DNA from: Flavobacterium psychrophilum
Lineage (GTDB): Bacteria; Bacteroidota; Bacteroidia; Flavobacteriales; Flavobacteriaceae
Assembly (NCBI GenBank): GCA_003243255.1
Contig: QFQM01000066.1
Coordinates: 1 to 22,895, forward strand
Reading direction: 5' to 3'
Length of the DNA stretch: 22,895 bases
Shown here piece after piece: positions 13,747-20,798 of the stretch. Made by a program: the position numbers and the translations under genes. The notes below the pieces were generated by a model, which did not search any database, was not told the DNA's origin, and was given only the letters and a program-made list of their open reading frames with translations. Numbering within the stretch: position 1 is the first letter of the stretch; each line of letters starts with the position of its first letter.

Positions 13747-14950
13747 TGTAATGTGTTTTAATCTTATTTATAATATCCTGTGCAACTTCTTCTTTTGTTT
13801 TAAGCTCAAGAGGTTCAAGGTTAAAGTCCTTATCAATAAATGTAACTTTATTGGTAGGCTTGCCAAAACCGGCACCTTCATCATTCAGAGAATTTAAAAC
13901 TATCAAATCTAAGTTTTTTTTCTTAATCTTCAGTTTGGCATTCTCAATTTCATTTTCAGTCTCAAGGGCAAAGCCAATCAAAAACTGATTTTTTTTCTTT
14001 TCACCCAACGAAGAAAGTATGTCTTTTGTTTTCTCTAACTCCAAAGTAAGCGTACTCTCGCTTTTCTTAATTTTTTGAGGAGCCACATTCGCAGGCCTGT
14101 AATCGGCCACTGCAGCCGCAGCTATAGCAGCATCAACAGTATCAAAATGCTCGTGGCAGGCTTTGTACATTTCTTCAGATGACGTTACATGTACAACTTT
14201 CACTAACGAATGAGACAATTTCAAATGAGTAGGCCCTGTTACCAAAACTACCTCTGCACCTTCATCTGCAGCAGCTTTAGCGATATCAAATCCCATCTTT
14301 CCTGTAGAATGGTTACCTATAAAACGTACAGGGTCTATAGGTTCGTATGTGGGACCCGCAGTAATTAGCATTTTTTTTCCACGAAGAGGTAATTTGCTTT
14401 CAAGGTCTTTTTCTAAAAAGGCAATAATATTTTCAGGCTCAGCCATCCTGCCTTCACCCGAAAGCCCACTGGCAAGTTCACCGCTTTCCGCAGGGATCAT
14501 GATATTACCATACGACTGCAATGCTTTAAAGCTGGATAATGTAGAAGGGTGCTTATACATGTCCAGATCCATTGCAGGAGCAAAGTAAACCGGACATTTA
14601 GCCGAAAGATAAGTAGCAAGCAAAAGATTGTCTGAATTGCCCGAAACCATTTTAGAAAGAGTATTGGCCGTTGCAGGAGCAATTAAAAACAGATCGGACC
14701 ATAGTGCCAGGTCAACGTGGTTATTCCATACCGCATTTTCATCTTCTTCGTTAAAGAAAGAAGAATGAACCTGGTTTTTGGAAAGTGTAGACAATGTAAG
14801 GGGTGTAACAAAGTCTTTAGAAGCAGGTGTCATGATAACTTGTACCTGAGCACCTGCTTTTATAAAAAGCCTTACCAGTGAGGCTGTTTTGTATGCGGCA
14901 ATACCCCCGGAAATGCCGAGTAAAATTTTTTTACCGCTTAAAACAGACAT
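13739..14950 (-). CDS. coaBC: Bifunctional phosphopantothenoylcysteine decarboxylase/phosphopantothenate-cysteine ligase
   Basis: Makes 4'-phosphopantetheine in CoA synthesis: the CoaB domain joins cysteine to phosphopantothenate and the FMN-dependent CoaC domain decarboxylates the product. The 403-residue length is normal. The CoaC domain (about 5-180) opens with ILLGISGGIAAYK and has H78 in NNHVDLAL, the expected catalytic His. The usual PxMNxxMW motif reads PAMDLDMY (125-132) and the usual ACGD clamp motif reads ASGL (160-163). Two positions considered important in E. coli CoaC (Asn, Cys) are thus Asp and Ser. The CoaB domain (about 190-403) has TAGPTYEPIDPVRFIGN and STGKMG. It sits 8 bp after rpoZ and overlaps the next gene by 8 bp. 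Confidence 0.96.
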   Translation of the reverse strand: MSVLSGKKILLGISGGIAAYKTASLVRLFIKAGAQVQVIMTPASKDFVTPLTLSTLSKNQVHSSFFNEEDENAVWNNHVDLALWSDLFLIAPATANTLSKMVSGNSDNLLLATYLSAKCPVYFAPAMDLDMYKHPSTLSSFKALQSYGNIMIPAESGELASGLSGEGRMAEPENIIAFLEKDLESKLPLRGKKMLITAGPTYEPIDPVRFIGNHSTGKMGFDIAKAAADEGAEVVLVTGPTHLKLSHSLVKVVHVTSSEEMYKACHEHFDTVDAAIAAAAVADYRPANVAPQKIKKSESTLTLELEKTKDILSSLGEKKKNQFLIGFALETENEIENAKLKIKKKNLDLIVLNSLNDEGAGFGKPTNKVTFIDKDFNLEPLELKTKEEVAQDIINKIKTHYNV

Positions 14951-14958
14951 CCCTGTAA

Positions 14959-15276
14959 TTATTTATTTTCTTTTCTGTAAGAAATTTTATCCTCAAGCCA
15001 TTCCTGAACAGCCAAAGCGTGAGGCTTTGGTAGTTTTTCGTAGAACTTAGATACTTCTATCTGTTCTTTGTTTTCAAAAATTTCCTCAAGGCTGTCGTTA
15101 TAAGTCGCAAACTCCTCAAGCTTCTCAATCAATTCTTTTTTGATTTCAGTATTGATCTGGTTAGCTCTTCTGGCGATAATGGTAATTGCTTCGTACACGT
15201 TCCCTGTAGGCTCTTCAATCACACTTTTGTTGTAGGTAATTGTGTTAACCGGAGCAGTTGTTTTCTTTAAATCCAT
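14959..15276 (-). CDS. rpoZ: RNA polymerase omega subunit, Bacteroidota type
   Basis: Small RNA polymerase subunit that binds beta-prime and aids core assembly. The 105-residue protein has the omega core GNVYEAITIIARRANQI at 25-41, which carries the conserved RRA-like helix, followed by an acidic helical segment. It ends in SKFYEKLPKPHALAVQEWLE, which is typical of the longer Bacteroidota omega. It lies 7 bp after bamD and 8 bp before coaBC, clearly in one operon. The start ATG at 15276 is the only suitable one. No TM segment or signal peptide. Confidence 0.9.
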   Translation of the reverse strand: MDLKKTTAPVNTITYNKSVIEEPTGNVYEAITIIARRANQINTEIKKELIEKLEEFATYNDSLEEIFENKEQIEVSKFYEKLPKPHALAVQEWLEDKISYRKENK

Positions 15277-15283
15277 GACTCGT

Positions 15284-16090
15284 TTATTTAGAAAATTTTT
15301 GTAATTCAGTATCTATCTTAGCAAGCATCTTATCTGCCTGTTCTTTGTATTTTGTTTGTGGGTTGAATTTAATCAACGCATTATAATTGGTTTTTGCCGT
15401 TTCCAGACGATCAGCCATTTTGGTCCATATACTGTTTATTGCCAAACGGTAAGAAGAATCAAATTTGTAAAACAAAGCATCTTCTTTATATATAGTACCC
15501 GGATGATCGATAATAAAATTATCAAGCGCTTTTATAGCTGCATTGTGATCACCATTATAGTCAGAAATCGTATTGTACTGTTTTGCAATTTCAAAAGCTT
15601 TTTTATCAAGCTTATCCCTTAATTCTTTTACCAGTGCATTAGCTTCTGCCATGTACTGTGAATTTGGATAGTTATCCACAAAATTCTGAAGCTTATCCAG
15701 TGCCTTGTAAGTATCTACCTGATCAAGTGAATATACAGGCGATAGCATATAATAACTTTTTGCACCTAAGAATGCAGCCTCTTCAACTTTTTCACTTCTT
15801 GGATAACCGGCAGTAAAACTATCAAACTGATATCCTGCAGTATAAAACTGTTTAGTCTTATATAATGACTGCGCATACATATAAAACATTTTTTCTGCCT
15901 GAGGCTTACCTCTGTATGAAGGGGCTATCTGTTCAAAAAGCCTGATCGCTTTAGTGTACTTGCCTTTCTCATACATCTTCTCAGCCACTTCATATTTCAT
16001 CTTAACATCGTCTTTTTTAAGAGCTGTCTGAAACTCACTGCACGATGTAAGTGCTAATGCAAAAAAAAGTATATAAAAAAATCTTGTCAT
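15284..16090 (-). CDS. bamD: BamD-like outer-membrane assembly lipoprotein
   Basis: Periplasmic lipoprotein partner of BamA in inserting beta-barrel proteins into the outer membrane. The 268-residue protein has a lipoprotein signal with LTSC and the acylated Cys at residue 17. It continues as tandem TPR-like helices from about 30 to 260: EKMYEKGKYTKAIRLFEQIA, then MFYMYAQSLYKTKQFYTAGY, then QNFVDNYPNSQYMAEANALV and similar. It is the first gene of the operon with rpoZ, coaBC and the DUF4835 gene and has its own promoter. The family assignment is firm from length, lipobox and TPR layout, although TPR lipoproteins are diverse. Confidence 0.9.
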   Translation of the reverse strand: MTRFFYILFFALALTSCSEFQTALKKDDVKMKYEVAEKMYEKGKYTKAIRLFEQIAPSYRGKPQAEKMFYMYAQSLYKTKQFYTAGYQFDSFTAGYPRSEKVEEAAFLGAKSYYMLSPVYSLDQVDTYKALDKLQNFVDNYPNSQYMAEANALVKELRDKLDKKAFEIAKQYNTISDYNGDHNAAIKALDNFIIDHPGTIYKEDALFYKFDSSYRLAINSIWTKMADRLETAKTNYNALIKFNPQTKYKEQADKMLAKIDTELQKFSK

Positions 16091-16136
16091 ATTAGTTAGT
16101 TATACTGCGGGGCAGCGGCTGTTTTAAAAGCAACTG

Positions 16137-16168
16137 CAAAATTAGTTAATAATTATTGAATACAAAAT
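16137..16168 (-). promoter_or_regulatory. Promoter of the bamD-rpoZ-coaBC-DUF4835 operon
   Basis: The minus strand has a T-run ending in TTG (16163-16165), 18 bp, then TAATTTTG (16137-16144), an exact TAnnTTTG match. The leader before the bamD ATG is about 42 nt. Confidence 0.7.
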
Positions 16169-16192
16169 CTTTTTTTACAGTCTTCGAACCAT

Positions 16193-16220
16193 AAAAAAAG
16201 ATGCCTTTTTACAGGCATCT
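16193..16220 (-). terminator. Terminator after the ferritin gene
   Basis: An 8-bp stem, 16199-16206 with 16213-16220, closes a 6-nt loop and is followed on the minus strand by seven T (16199 down to 16193). It lies 25 bp after the ferritin stop. Confidence 0.82.
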
Positions 16221-16244
16221 CCTTAAAACTTATTTTTATACTAT

Positions 16245-16757
16245 TTATTGCACAATATCGTGCGATGTAGCTGTAAAATTCTTCATATCATTATCAAACA
16301 GGTAAAGCCCTCCTTTGTCATCTCCGATAAGATCGATCTTATCCAAAATAACTTTAGCGCTTGCCTCCTCTTCAATCTGTTCAGAAACATACCATTGCAG
16401 GAAATTATGCGTAGCATAATCCTTGCTTGAAAGCGCAATATCAACAAGCTCGTTAATGCTTGCCGAAACTTTCACTTCATGCTCATAAAGCTGTCTGAAC
16501 AACGCCCTTATTGACGAATAATCCAGTTTGGGTTCGGCAAGTGCCGAAATAACAGCCTCACCACCACGCTGATTTACATACTTTAAAAGCTTAAGCATAT
16601 GTAGTCTTTCTTCGTCAGACTGCCTGAACATAAAAAGAGCAATACCTTCAAAACCTTTAATTTCAGCCCATGAAGCCATAGCTAAATAAATCTGGGAAGA
16701 CTCAGCTTCCATCCTGATCTGCTCATTGAGCGCTGCCTGCATTTTATCCGATAGCAT
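16245..16757 (-). CDS. ftnA: Non-heme bacterial ferritin
   Basis: Iron-storage protein that oxidises Fe(II) and stores the mineral inside a 24-subunit shell. The 170-residue length is typical. All ferroxidase residues fall at the same numbers as in E. coli FtnA: E17, E49/E50, H53, E94, E126, Q127 and E130. No heme-ligand Met at the bacterioferritin position was noted, so this is ferritin rather than bacterioferritin. It lies 34 bp after dapA. It may be read from the dapA operon or from a weak local promoter (TTAATTTG at 16788-16795, one mismatch in the -7 box). A terminator follows. No Fur-type box recognised. Confidence 0.95.
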   Translation of the reverse strand: MLSDKMQAALNEQIRMEAESSQIYLAMASWAEIKGFEGIALFMFRQSDEERLHMLKLLKYVNQRGGEAVISALAEPKLDYSSIRALFRQLYEHEVKVSASINELVDIALSSKDYATHNFLQWYVSEQIEEEASAKVILDKIDLIGDDKGGLYLFDNDMKNFTATSHDIVQ

Positions 16758-16791
16758 AGTAAAACTGTTTTAATGTTGTTATCTATACAAA

Positions 16792-17670
16792 TTAACTGAT
16801 TTTTTTTACAAAATCACCCAGTCTGCCTGCTAAATCTTCGTTAACAGTTACCAGCGGAAGCCTTACTACATCTTCACAAAGCCCTAAGTGTTTGAACACC
16901 GACTTAATACCTGCCGGGTTACCCTGCTCAAAAATCATATCGATAGCATCGGCAAGTTTATAATGCAGTTTGTATGCCTCATCAACTTTACGCTCACGGC
17001 CCAGGCGAACCATATCCGAGAAATCTTTAGGGAAGCCCTCTCCTATTACAGAGATAACCCCTGCCCCACCGGCAAGAACCATTGGAAGCGTTACCATATC
17101 ATCACCCGAAATTACAAGGAAATCTTCAGGACAACCCTGAATTAGCTTCATAGCCTGGACAATGTCACCGGCAGCTTCTTTGATAGCTACAACATTAGCA
17201 AAATCATTAGCAAGGCGGATAACCGTTGCCGGAAGCATATTGCTTGCCGTACGTCCCGGAACATTATATAAGATAACAGGAACCGGAGATGCTTCGGCAA
17301 CTGCTTTGAAATGCTGGTAAATACCTTCCTGTGTTGGCTTATTATAATAAGGCGAAACCGAAAGTATTGCTGTAAAACCTGAAAAATCACGGGTTTTAAG
17401 CTCTTCAACGACCTCAGCAGTATTGTTTCCGCCAACACCAAGCACTACAGGCAATCTTCCTGCATTTGCCTTTAACACGGTCTTTATAACAAGTTCCTTC
17501 TCGTCCTTAGTAAGGGTAGCTGCCTCTGCTGTAGTACCTAATACTACAAGATAGTCTATACCACCATCTACCTGATAGTTTACAATTCTTTCCAGTGCTT
17601 CAACATCAACTGAAAAGTCTTTTTTAAACGGAGTAATGAGCGCAACGCCCGTTCCTGTTAATGACTGCAT
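16792..17670 (-). CDS. dapA: 4-hydroxy-tetrahydrodipicolinate synthase
   Basis: Condenses pyruvate with aspartate semialdehyde, the first committed step of the diaminopimelate/lysine pathway, in the cytoplasm. The 292-residue TIM barrel has [10 protein letters not shown] (44-53, carrying the catalytic Thr pair), Y135 and R140 in [11 protein letters not shown], and the Schiff-base lysine K164 in VAIKEAAGD. The usual GTTGE signature reads GTTAE here. The stop of the upstream DUF6913 gene is 1 bp before the ATG, so the two are co-transcribed. Feedback inhibition by lysine cannot be judged from the sequence. Confidence 0.96.
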   Translation of the reverse strand: MQSLTGTGVALITPFKKDFSVDVEALERIVNYQVDGGIDYLVVLGTTAEAATLTKDEKELVIKTVLKANAGRLPVVLGVGGNNTAEVVEELKTRDFSGFTAILSVSPYYNKPTQEGIYQHFKAVAEASPVPVILYNVPGRTASNMLPATVIRLANDFANVVAIKEAAGDIVQAMKLIQGCPEDFLVISGDDMVTLPMVLAGGAGVISVIGEGFPKDFSDMVRLGRERKVDEAYKLHYKLADAIDMIFEQGNPAGIKSVFKHLGLCEDVVRLPLVTVNEDLAGRLGDFVKKIS

Positions 17671-17671
17671 G

Positions 17672-18190
17672 TTAAATTTTATTTAGGATTTTTAAATACT
17701 TGATCAATTCAGAGATAAACTCAGCATGTTTTTCTGCCTGGCTGCTTATCATAAAGTTGTTCAGGCGTTTGTCGATGCTCGCAAAACCAACCTTAAATTT
17801 GGCTTTCGACTTTATAGTAGCGAGTAATAAAGGTGCCTTCTCTACATCATAATAACTAATAAGCATATCAAACGGCTTGTTTATGAATGCCGCTACATCA
17901 TCTTTTGTAAATGTGCCCGTAGCAGAGATATCCTTACGGGTATAATGACAGCAATCTACTATTTCTTTCTTTTTGATTCGTTCCTTAAAGCTCAGGGTCT
18001 CAATATTACTTCTTTGAATACCGTTAGCGATCAGATCAAGAATAAGATTCTCTTTATCAAAAAAATAACTCTCATCTATAATGACCCCTACTGTAGTGAC
18101 AACCTCAGAATCGGCAACGGGTTTATATCCGCTTAAACTTTTCTTAATTATCTTTTTAAGTGCAAAATCTTTAATAAACTTCAAAAACAT
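17672..18190 (-). CDS. DUF6913-like conserved hypothetical protein
   Basis: A 172-residue, probably cytoplasmic, Lys-rich protein (high predicted pI) with no signal peptide or TM segment. It matches what I remember as the DUF6913 family of Flavobacteriia, which has no known function. Visible features are an N-terminal basic helix (1-20), an alpha/beta core with [15 protein letters not shown], a [10 protein letters not shown] segment and a [16 protein letters not shown] segment. It is the first gene of the unit with dapA (1-bp gap). A lysine-pathway link is only guilt by association. It is driven by a near-ideal promoter. Confidence 0.8.
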   Translation of the reverse strand: MFLKFIKDFALKKIIKKSLSGYKPVADSEVVTTVGVIIDESYFFDKENLILDLIANGIQRSNIETLSFKERIKKKEIVDCCHYTRKDISATGTFTKDDVAAFINKPFDMLISYYDVEKAPLLLATIKSKAKFKVGFASIDKRLNNFMISSQAEKHAEFISELIKYLKILNKI

Positions 18191-18211
18191 AGTACTTTTA
18201 CTTGTCGATTA

Positions 18212-18241
18212 CAAAATTAATTCAAATAACGGTCATCACAA
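18212..18241 (-). promoter_or_regulatory. Promoter of DUF6913-dapA, TTG-N19-TAATTTTG
   Basis: The minus strand has TTG (18239-18241), exactly 19 bp, then TAATTTTG (18212-18219). Both boxes are consensus. The leader is about 15 nt. The -33 TTG overlaps the ATG of the divergent lipoprotein gene at 18241. Confidence 0.8.
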
Positions 18242-19020
18242 TGACATTACCAAAAAAGTATAACACAGCCAGGAAATGGTTTGTTTTATTTTTAACAATA
18301 CCGCTTTATATTGCCTGTAGCACAACCGGTATATACAATTCCCGTGTTGAAGCATCTAAAACAAGCATAAATGCAACACTTCCGGAAAATGCAGCTATCG
18401 AAAGCTACATTTACCCTTACCGCGATACCATAACCAAAGCTTTGAGTGCTGTTATATCTTACGCTCCCGAAACATTTGACAAAAGCAAAGGTAAGTGGAA
18501 TACCACAATTGGCAACATGCTCGCCGAAGCTACTTTTAAAAGAGCCGACAAATTGTTTTACACTACAGAAAAAAAGCATGTAGATGCCTGTATGCTTAAC
18601 CACGGAGGCATCCGCTCGATAATACCAAAAGGCCCTGTCACACAACAGACTGCTTATGAGATAATGCCTTTTGAAAACAGTGTGAAAGTAGTTGCGCTAA
18701 AAGGCATTCAGATTCGTGAAATGGCAGCCTACATAGCACGCGAAGGCAGAGCGCATCCCCTGTCGGGAATTACCATAACGCTCGACGCTAACAATCAGAT
18801 AACATCTATAGCTATACAGGACAAACCTGTAGAAAATGACAAAATTTATTATGTTGCATCGATAGACTACCTGATAGGCGGTGGGGATAACATGCAGTTC
18901 TTTGCCACTAATGAAGGCCTGTATGACCTCAATTATAAACTACGTGACCTGTATATCGATTATTTTAAAGAAACCGATACCCTGCCGGTAATTACCACCC
19001 AACACATTATAACCAGATAG
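18241..19020 (+). CDS. 5'-nucleotidase C-terminal-domain lipoprotein
   Basis: Resembles the substrate-binding C-terminal domain of UshA-type 5'-nucleotidases, encoded as a separate lipoprotein of 259 residues. I place the start at the ATG at 18241; the in-frame TTG at 18202 would put a poor leader before the signal and lies within the divergent promoter region. The signal ends in YIAC with the acylated Cys at 26. Domain motifs are NHGGIRS (120-126), PFENSV (143-148), LKGIQIREMAAYI and GGGDNMQFF (213-221), all typical of nucleotide-binding 5_nucleotid_C domains. The metallophosphatase partner starts 2 bp downstream. The mature protein probably sits in the outer membrane, facing the periplasm or the surface. 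Confidence 0.9.
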   Translation: MTLPKKYNTARKWFVLFLTIPLYIACSTTGIYNSRVEASKTSINATLPENAAIESYIYPYRDTITKALSAVISYAPETFDKSKGKWNTTIGNMLAEATFKRADKLFYTTEKKHVDACMLNHGGIRSIIPKGPVTQQTAYEIMPFENSVKVVALKGIQIREMAAYIAREGRAHPLSGITITLDANNQITSIAIQDKPVENDKIYYVASIDYLIGGGDNMQFFATNEGLYDLNYKLRDLYIDYFKETDTLPVITTQHIITR

Positions 19021-19022
19021 GC

Positions 19023-19931
19023 ATGAACAGAAGGGACTTTATACAAAAAACAGCGGCTGCTTCAGCATTGGCAATGGGCGGATTATCACTGAGCAGTTTC
19101 ACTGCACCTACCGTAAAGAAAATAACCATACTTCATACCAACGATGTGCACAGCCATATCGATCCGTTTCCTGCCGATGACCCTAAGTATGCTAATTTGG
19201 GGGGCGCAGCAAGAAGATCGGCAGTAATACAGCAAATCAGGCAGGAAAATCCAAACACCCTGCTTTTAGATGCCGGAGATATTTTTCAGGGCACTCCCTA
19301 CTTTAATTTTTATGGTGGCGAACTGGAATTCAAACTCATGAGCATGATGCAGTACGACTTGGCTACACTCGGCAATCACGATTTTGATAATGGCCTTGAG
19401 GGTTTTAAAAAACAATTGCCTCACGCAAAGTTTGAATTCGTATCTGCCAACTATGATTTTAAGAACACCGTACTCGACGGACTAGTGAAACCTTATAAGA
19501 TTTTTGTAAAAGACGGTATTAAAATTGGCGTATTCGGATTGGGTATTGAACTGTTCGGACTAGTAGAAAAGAAAAACTATCAGGAAACCGTTTATAACGA
19601 TCCGCTTGGTGTAGCGCAGGATATGGCGCGCACGCTTCGCCATCACGAGAAATGCGATTTGGTGATATGCCTTTCACATCTTGGATTTATGTATAAGGAA
19701 GAATCTTTTAAAATATCCGACCTTACCCTGGCACGCAACACTAAAGACATCGACCTTATCATTGGTGGGCATACCCACACCTTTCTGACCAAGCCCTACA
19801 TCGAAAAAAACACCGAAGGCAAAGAAGTACTGGTAAACCAGGTAGGCTGCTACGGACTCAACCTTGGACGTATCGACTTTTATTTTGAAGAAGGAAAAAT
19901 GTCCTCTAAAGGAAAGACGATTGTGGTTTAA
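19023..19931 (+). CDS. 5'-nucleotidase metallophosphatase subunit with Tat signal
   Basis: Catalytic calcineurin-like phosphoesterase half of a UshA-type 5'-nucleotidase, 302 residues. All seven metal and catalytic positions are present: D41 and H43 (HTNDVHSH), D86 (DAGD), N118 and H119 (LGNHDFD), H219 (SHLG), H250 and H252 (GGHTHT). The N-terminus NRRDFIQK followed by a hydrophobic stretch and SSFTAP looks like a twin-arginine signal. The C-terminal nucleotide-binding domain is absent but is encoded by the gene just upstream, so the pair probably forms one enzyme that dephosphorylates exported nucleotides or related phosphoesters. The 3' end overlaps the convergent membrane-protein gene by 26 bp. 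Confidence 0.92.
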   Translation: MNRRDFIQKTAAASALAMGGLSLSSFTAPTVKKITILHTNDVHSHIDPFPADDPKYANLGGAARRSAVIQQIRQENPNTLLLDAGDIFQGTPYFNFYGGELEFKLMSMMQYDLATLGNHDFDNGLEGFKKQLPHAKFEFVSANYDFKNTVLDGLVKPYKIFVKDGIKIGVFGLGIELFGLVEKKNYQETVYNDPLGVAQDMARTLRHHEKCDLVICLSHLGFMYKEESFKISDLTLARNTKDIDLIIGGHTHTFLTKPYIEKNTEGKEVLVNQVGCYGLNLGRIDFYFEEGKMSSKGKTIVV

Positions 19932-20373
19932 GCTTTTTTAGCTTTATCCATCGTATTAATAAGATTATGCCGGAGCATATCAATCCAAAAGTAAAACTAA
20001 TAGCATATAATTGTACATAAACAATAAAAGGAACATCTGTTATAAACTTATAGCTATTGCCCGTAATTAATGGATCGATTACTGCGAGGCAAAAATATAA
20101 TGAAGTTAGAATAAGAACAGACGTCAGTATGGTTGTTATTGGAAGTCTAATATTTTTCTGTCTCGAAAAAATCATTACAAAAGGCATCAGGATCATGAAT
20201 ACGCCAAACAATATTGTAAAAATACTAGAATCTGTTCCTGCCATATCTTTTCCCAAATATGTTATAATTATATGGGAGAATGTAAAAACAACATAAAAAA
20301 GAACAAACCCTTTCCACGGATTATAGCTGTCTTTCTGTTTCAAAAATTCTTCTTCTTTTAATAGATCTTCCAT
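19906..20373 (-). CDS. Small four-helix membrane protein, unknown function
   Basis: I do not recognise a family. From the ATG at 20373 the protein has 155 residues. A charged N-terminus (EDLLKEEEFLKQKD) is followed by four hydrophobic segments: about 22-40, 51-71, 80-100 and 115-140. It has a basic C-terminal tail (KLKKLKP). The open frame extends 24 codons upstream, but that extension runs through the divergent promoter region, and the MEDLLKEE start gives a normal membrane-protein N-terminus. Its 3' end overlaps the nucleotidase gene by 26 bp in convergent orientation. An intact -7 box lies 4 nt before the ATG. Confidence 0.72.
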   Translation of the reverse strand: MEDLLKEEEFLKQKDSYNPWKGFVLFYVVFTFSHIIITYLGKDMAGTDSSIFTILFGVFMILMPFVMIFSRQKNIRLPITTILTSVLILTSLYFCLAVIDPLITGNSYKFITDVPFIVYVQLYAISFTFGLICSGIILLIRWIKLKKLKPQSSFL

Positions 20374-20377
20374 GAAA

Positions 20378-20385
20378 CAAATATA
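20378..20385 (-). promoter_or_regulatory. -7 box TATATTTG next to the membrane-protein ATG
   Basis: An exact TAnnTTTG match on the minus strand ending 4 nt before the ATG at 20373. No TTG is seen at the -33 position. If functional, transcription would begin at about the start codon. Confidence 0.35.
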
Positions 20386-20405
20386 ATAGTTTGCTTTCGA
20401 TAGTG

Positions 20406-20413
20406 TAAATTTG
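20406..20413 (+). promoter_or_regulatory. -7 box TAAATTTG of the VOC gene
   Basis: An exact TAnnTTTG match on the plus strand, 13 bp before the ATG at 20427. No well-spaced TTG upstream (the nearest TTTG is 12 bp away). It faces the divergent -7 box at 20378-20385 within a 53-bp gap. Confidence 0.45.
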
Positions 20414-20426
20414 ATAAAAACAAAAG

Positions 20427-20795
20427 ATGAAATTCCGTTTAGCACGACATACTGACAACCTCACCCCTATCATAAATTTCTACACCGAAATTTTAGGGCT
20501 TGAAGTATTCGGCAACTTTAAAGACCACGATGGTTACAATGGTGTTTTCCTGGGAATTCCCGGAGCAGACTGGCATCTGGAATTCACGACCTCAGCAGAA
20601 CCTGCACAACATCAGCCTGATGAAGACGACCTGTTAGTTTTTTATCCTGCATCCGCAGAAGAGTATATAGCAATAATTGAGCGCTTTACAAAATATAACA
20701 TCCCGCCTAACGAACCTAAAAACCCTTATTGGAAGATTAACGGAACGCTATACAAAGACCCCGATGGTTTTGGGGTGATGATCGTAAAACCGTAA
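20427..20795 (+). CDS. VOC (glyoxalase/dioxygenase superfamily) protein, YycE-like
   Basis: A single VOC-fold protein of 122 residues with two beta-alpha-beta-beta-beta modules. It opens with FRLARHTDNLTPIINFYTE, followed by GIPGADWHLEFT, and ends in YKDPDGFGVMIVKP. H8, H50 and E52 could be metal ligands. The position where many VOC enzymes carry a Glu after the PDG turn is hydrophobic (GVMIV), so it may be a non-enzymatic or binding member of the superfamily. The pattern resembles the uncharacterised YycE subgroup. The substrate is unknown and the neighbours give no hint. It is convergent with a small secreted-protein gene, with only 3 bp between stop codons. Confidence 0.85.
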   Translation: MKFRLARHTDNLTPIINFYTEILGLEVFGNFKDHDGYNGVFLGIPGADWHLEFTTSAEPAQHQPDEDDLLVFYPASAEEYIAIIERFTKYNIPPNEPKNPYWKINGTLYKDPDGFGVMIVKP

Positions 20796-20798
20796 TCA

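Noticed and set aside
18202..18240. TTG start adding 13 residues to the nucleotidase lipoprotein
   Set aside because: The ATG at 18241 gives a normal lipoprotein signal (basic start, hydrophobic core, YIAC); the extension lies in divergent promoter DNA.
19926..19942. AAGCT-TTTTT-AGCTT hairpin at the convergent gene ends
   Set aside because: A 5-bp AT-rich stem without a U-tract, lying within coding sequence, is too weak to call a terminator.
20374..20445. Upstream extension of the membrane protein by 24 codons
   Set aside because: It runs through both divergent -7 boxes and into the VOC coding region; the ATG at 20373 fits better.
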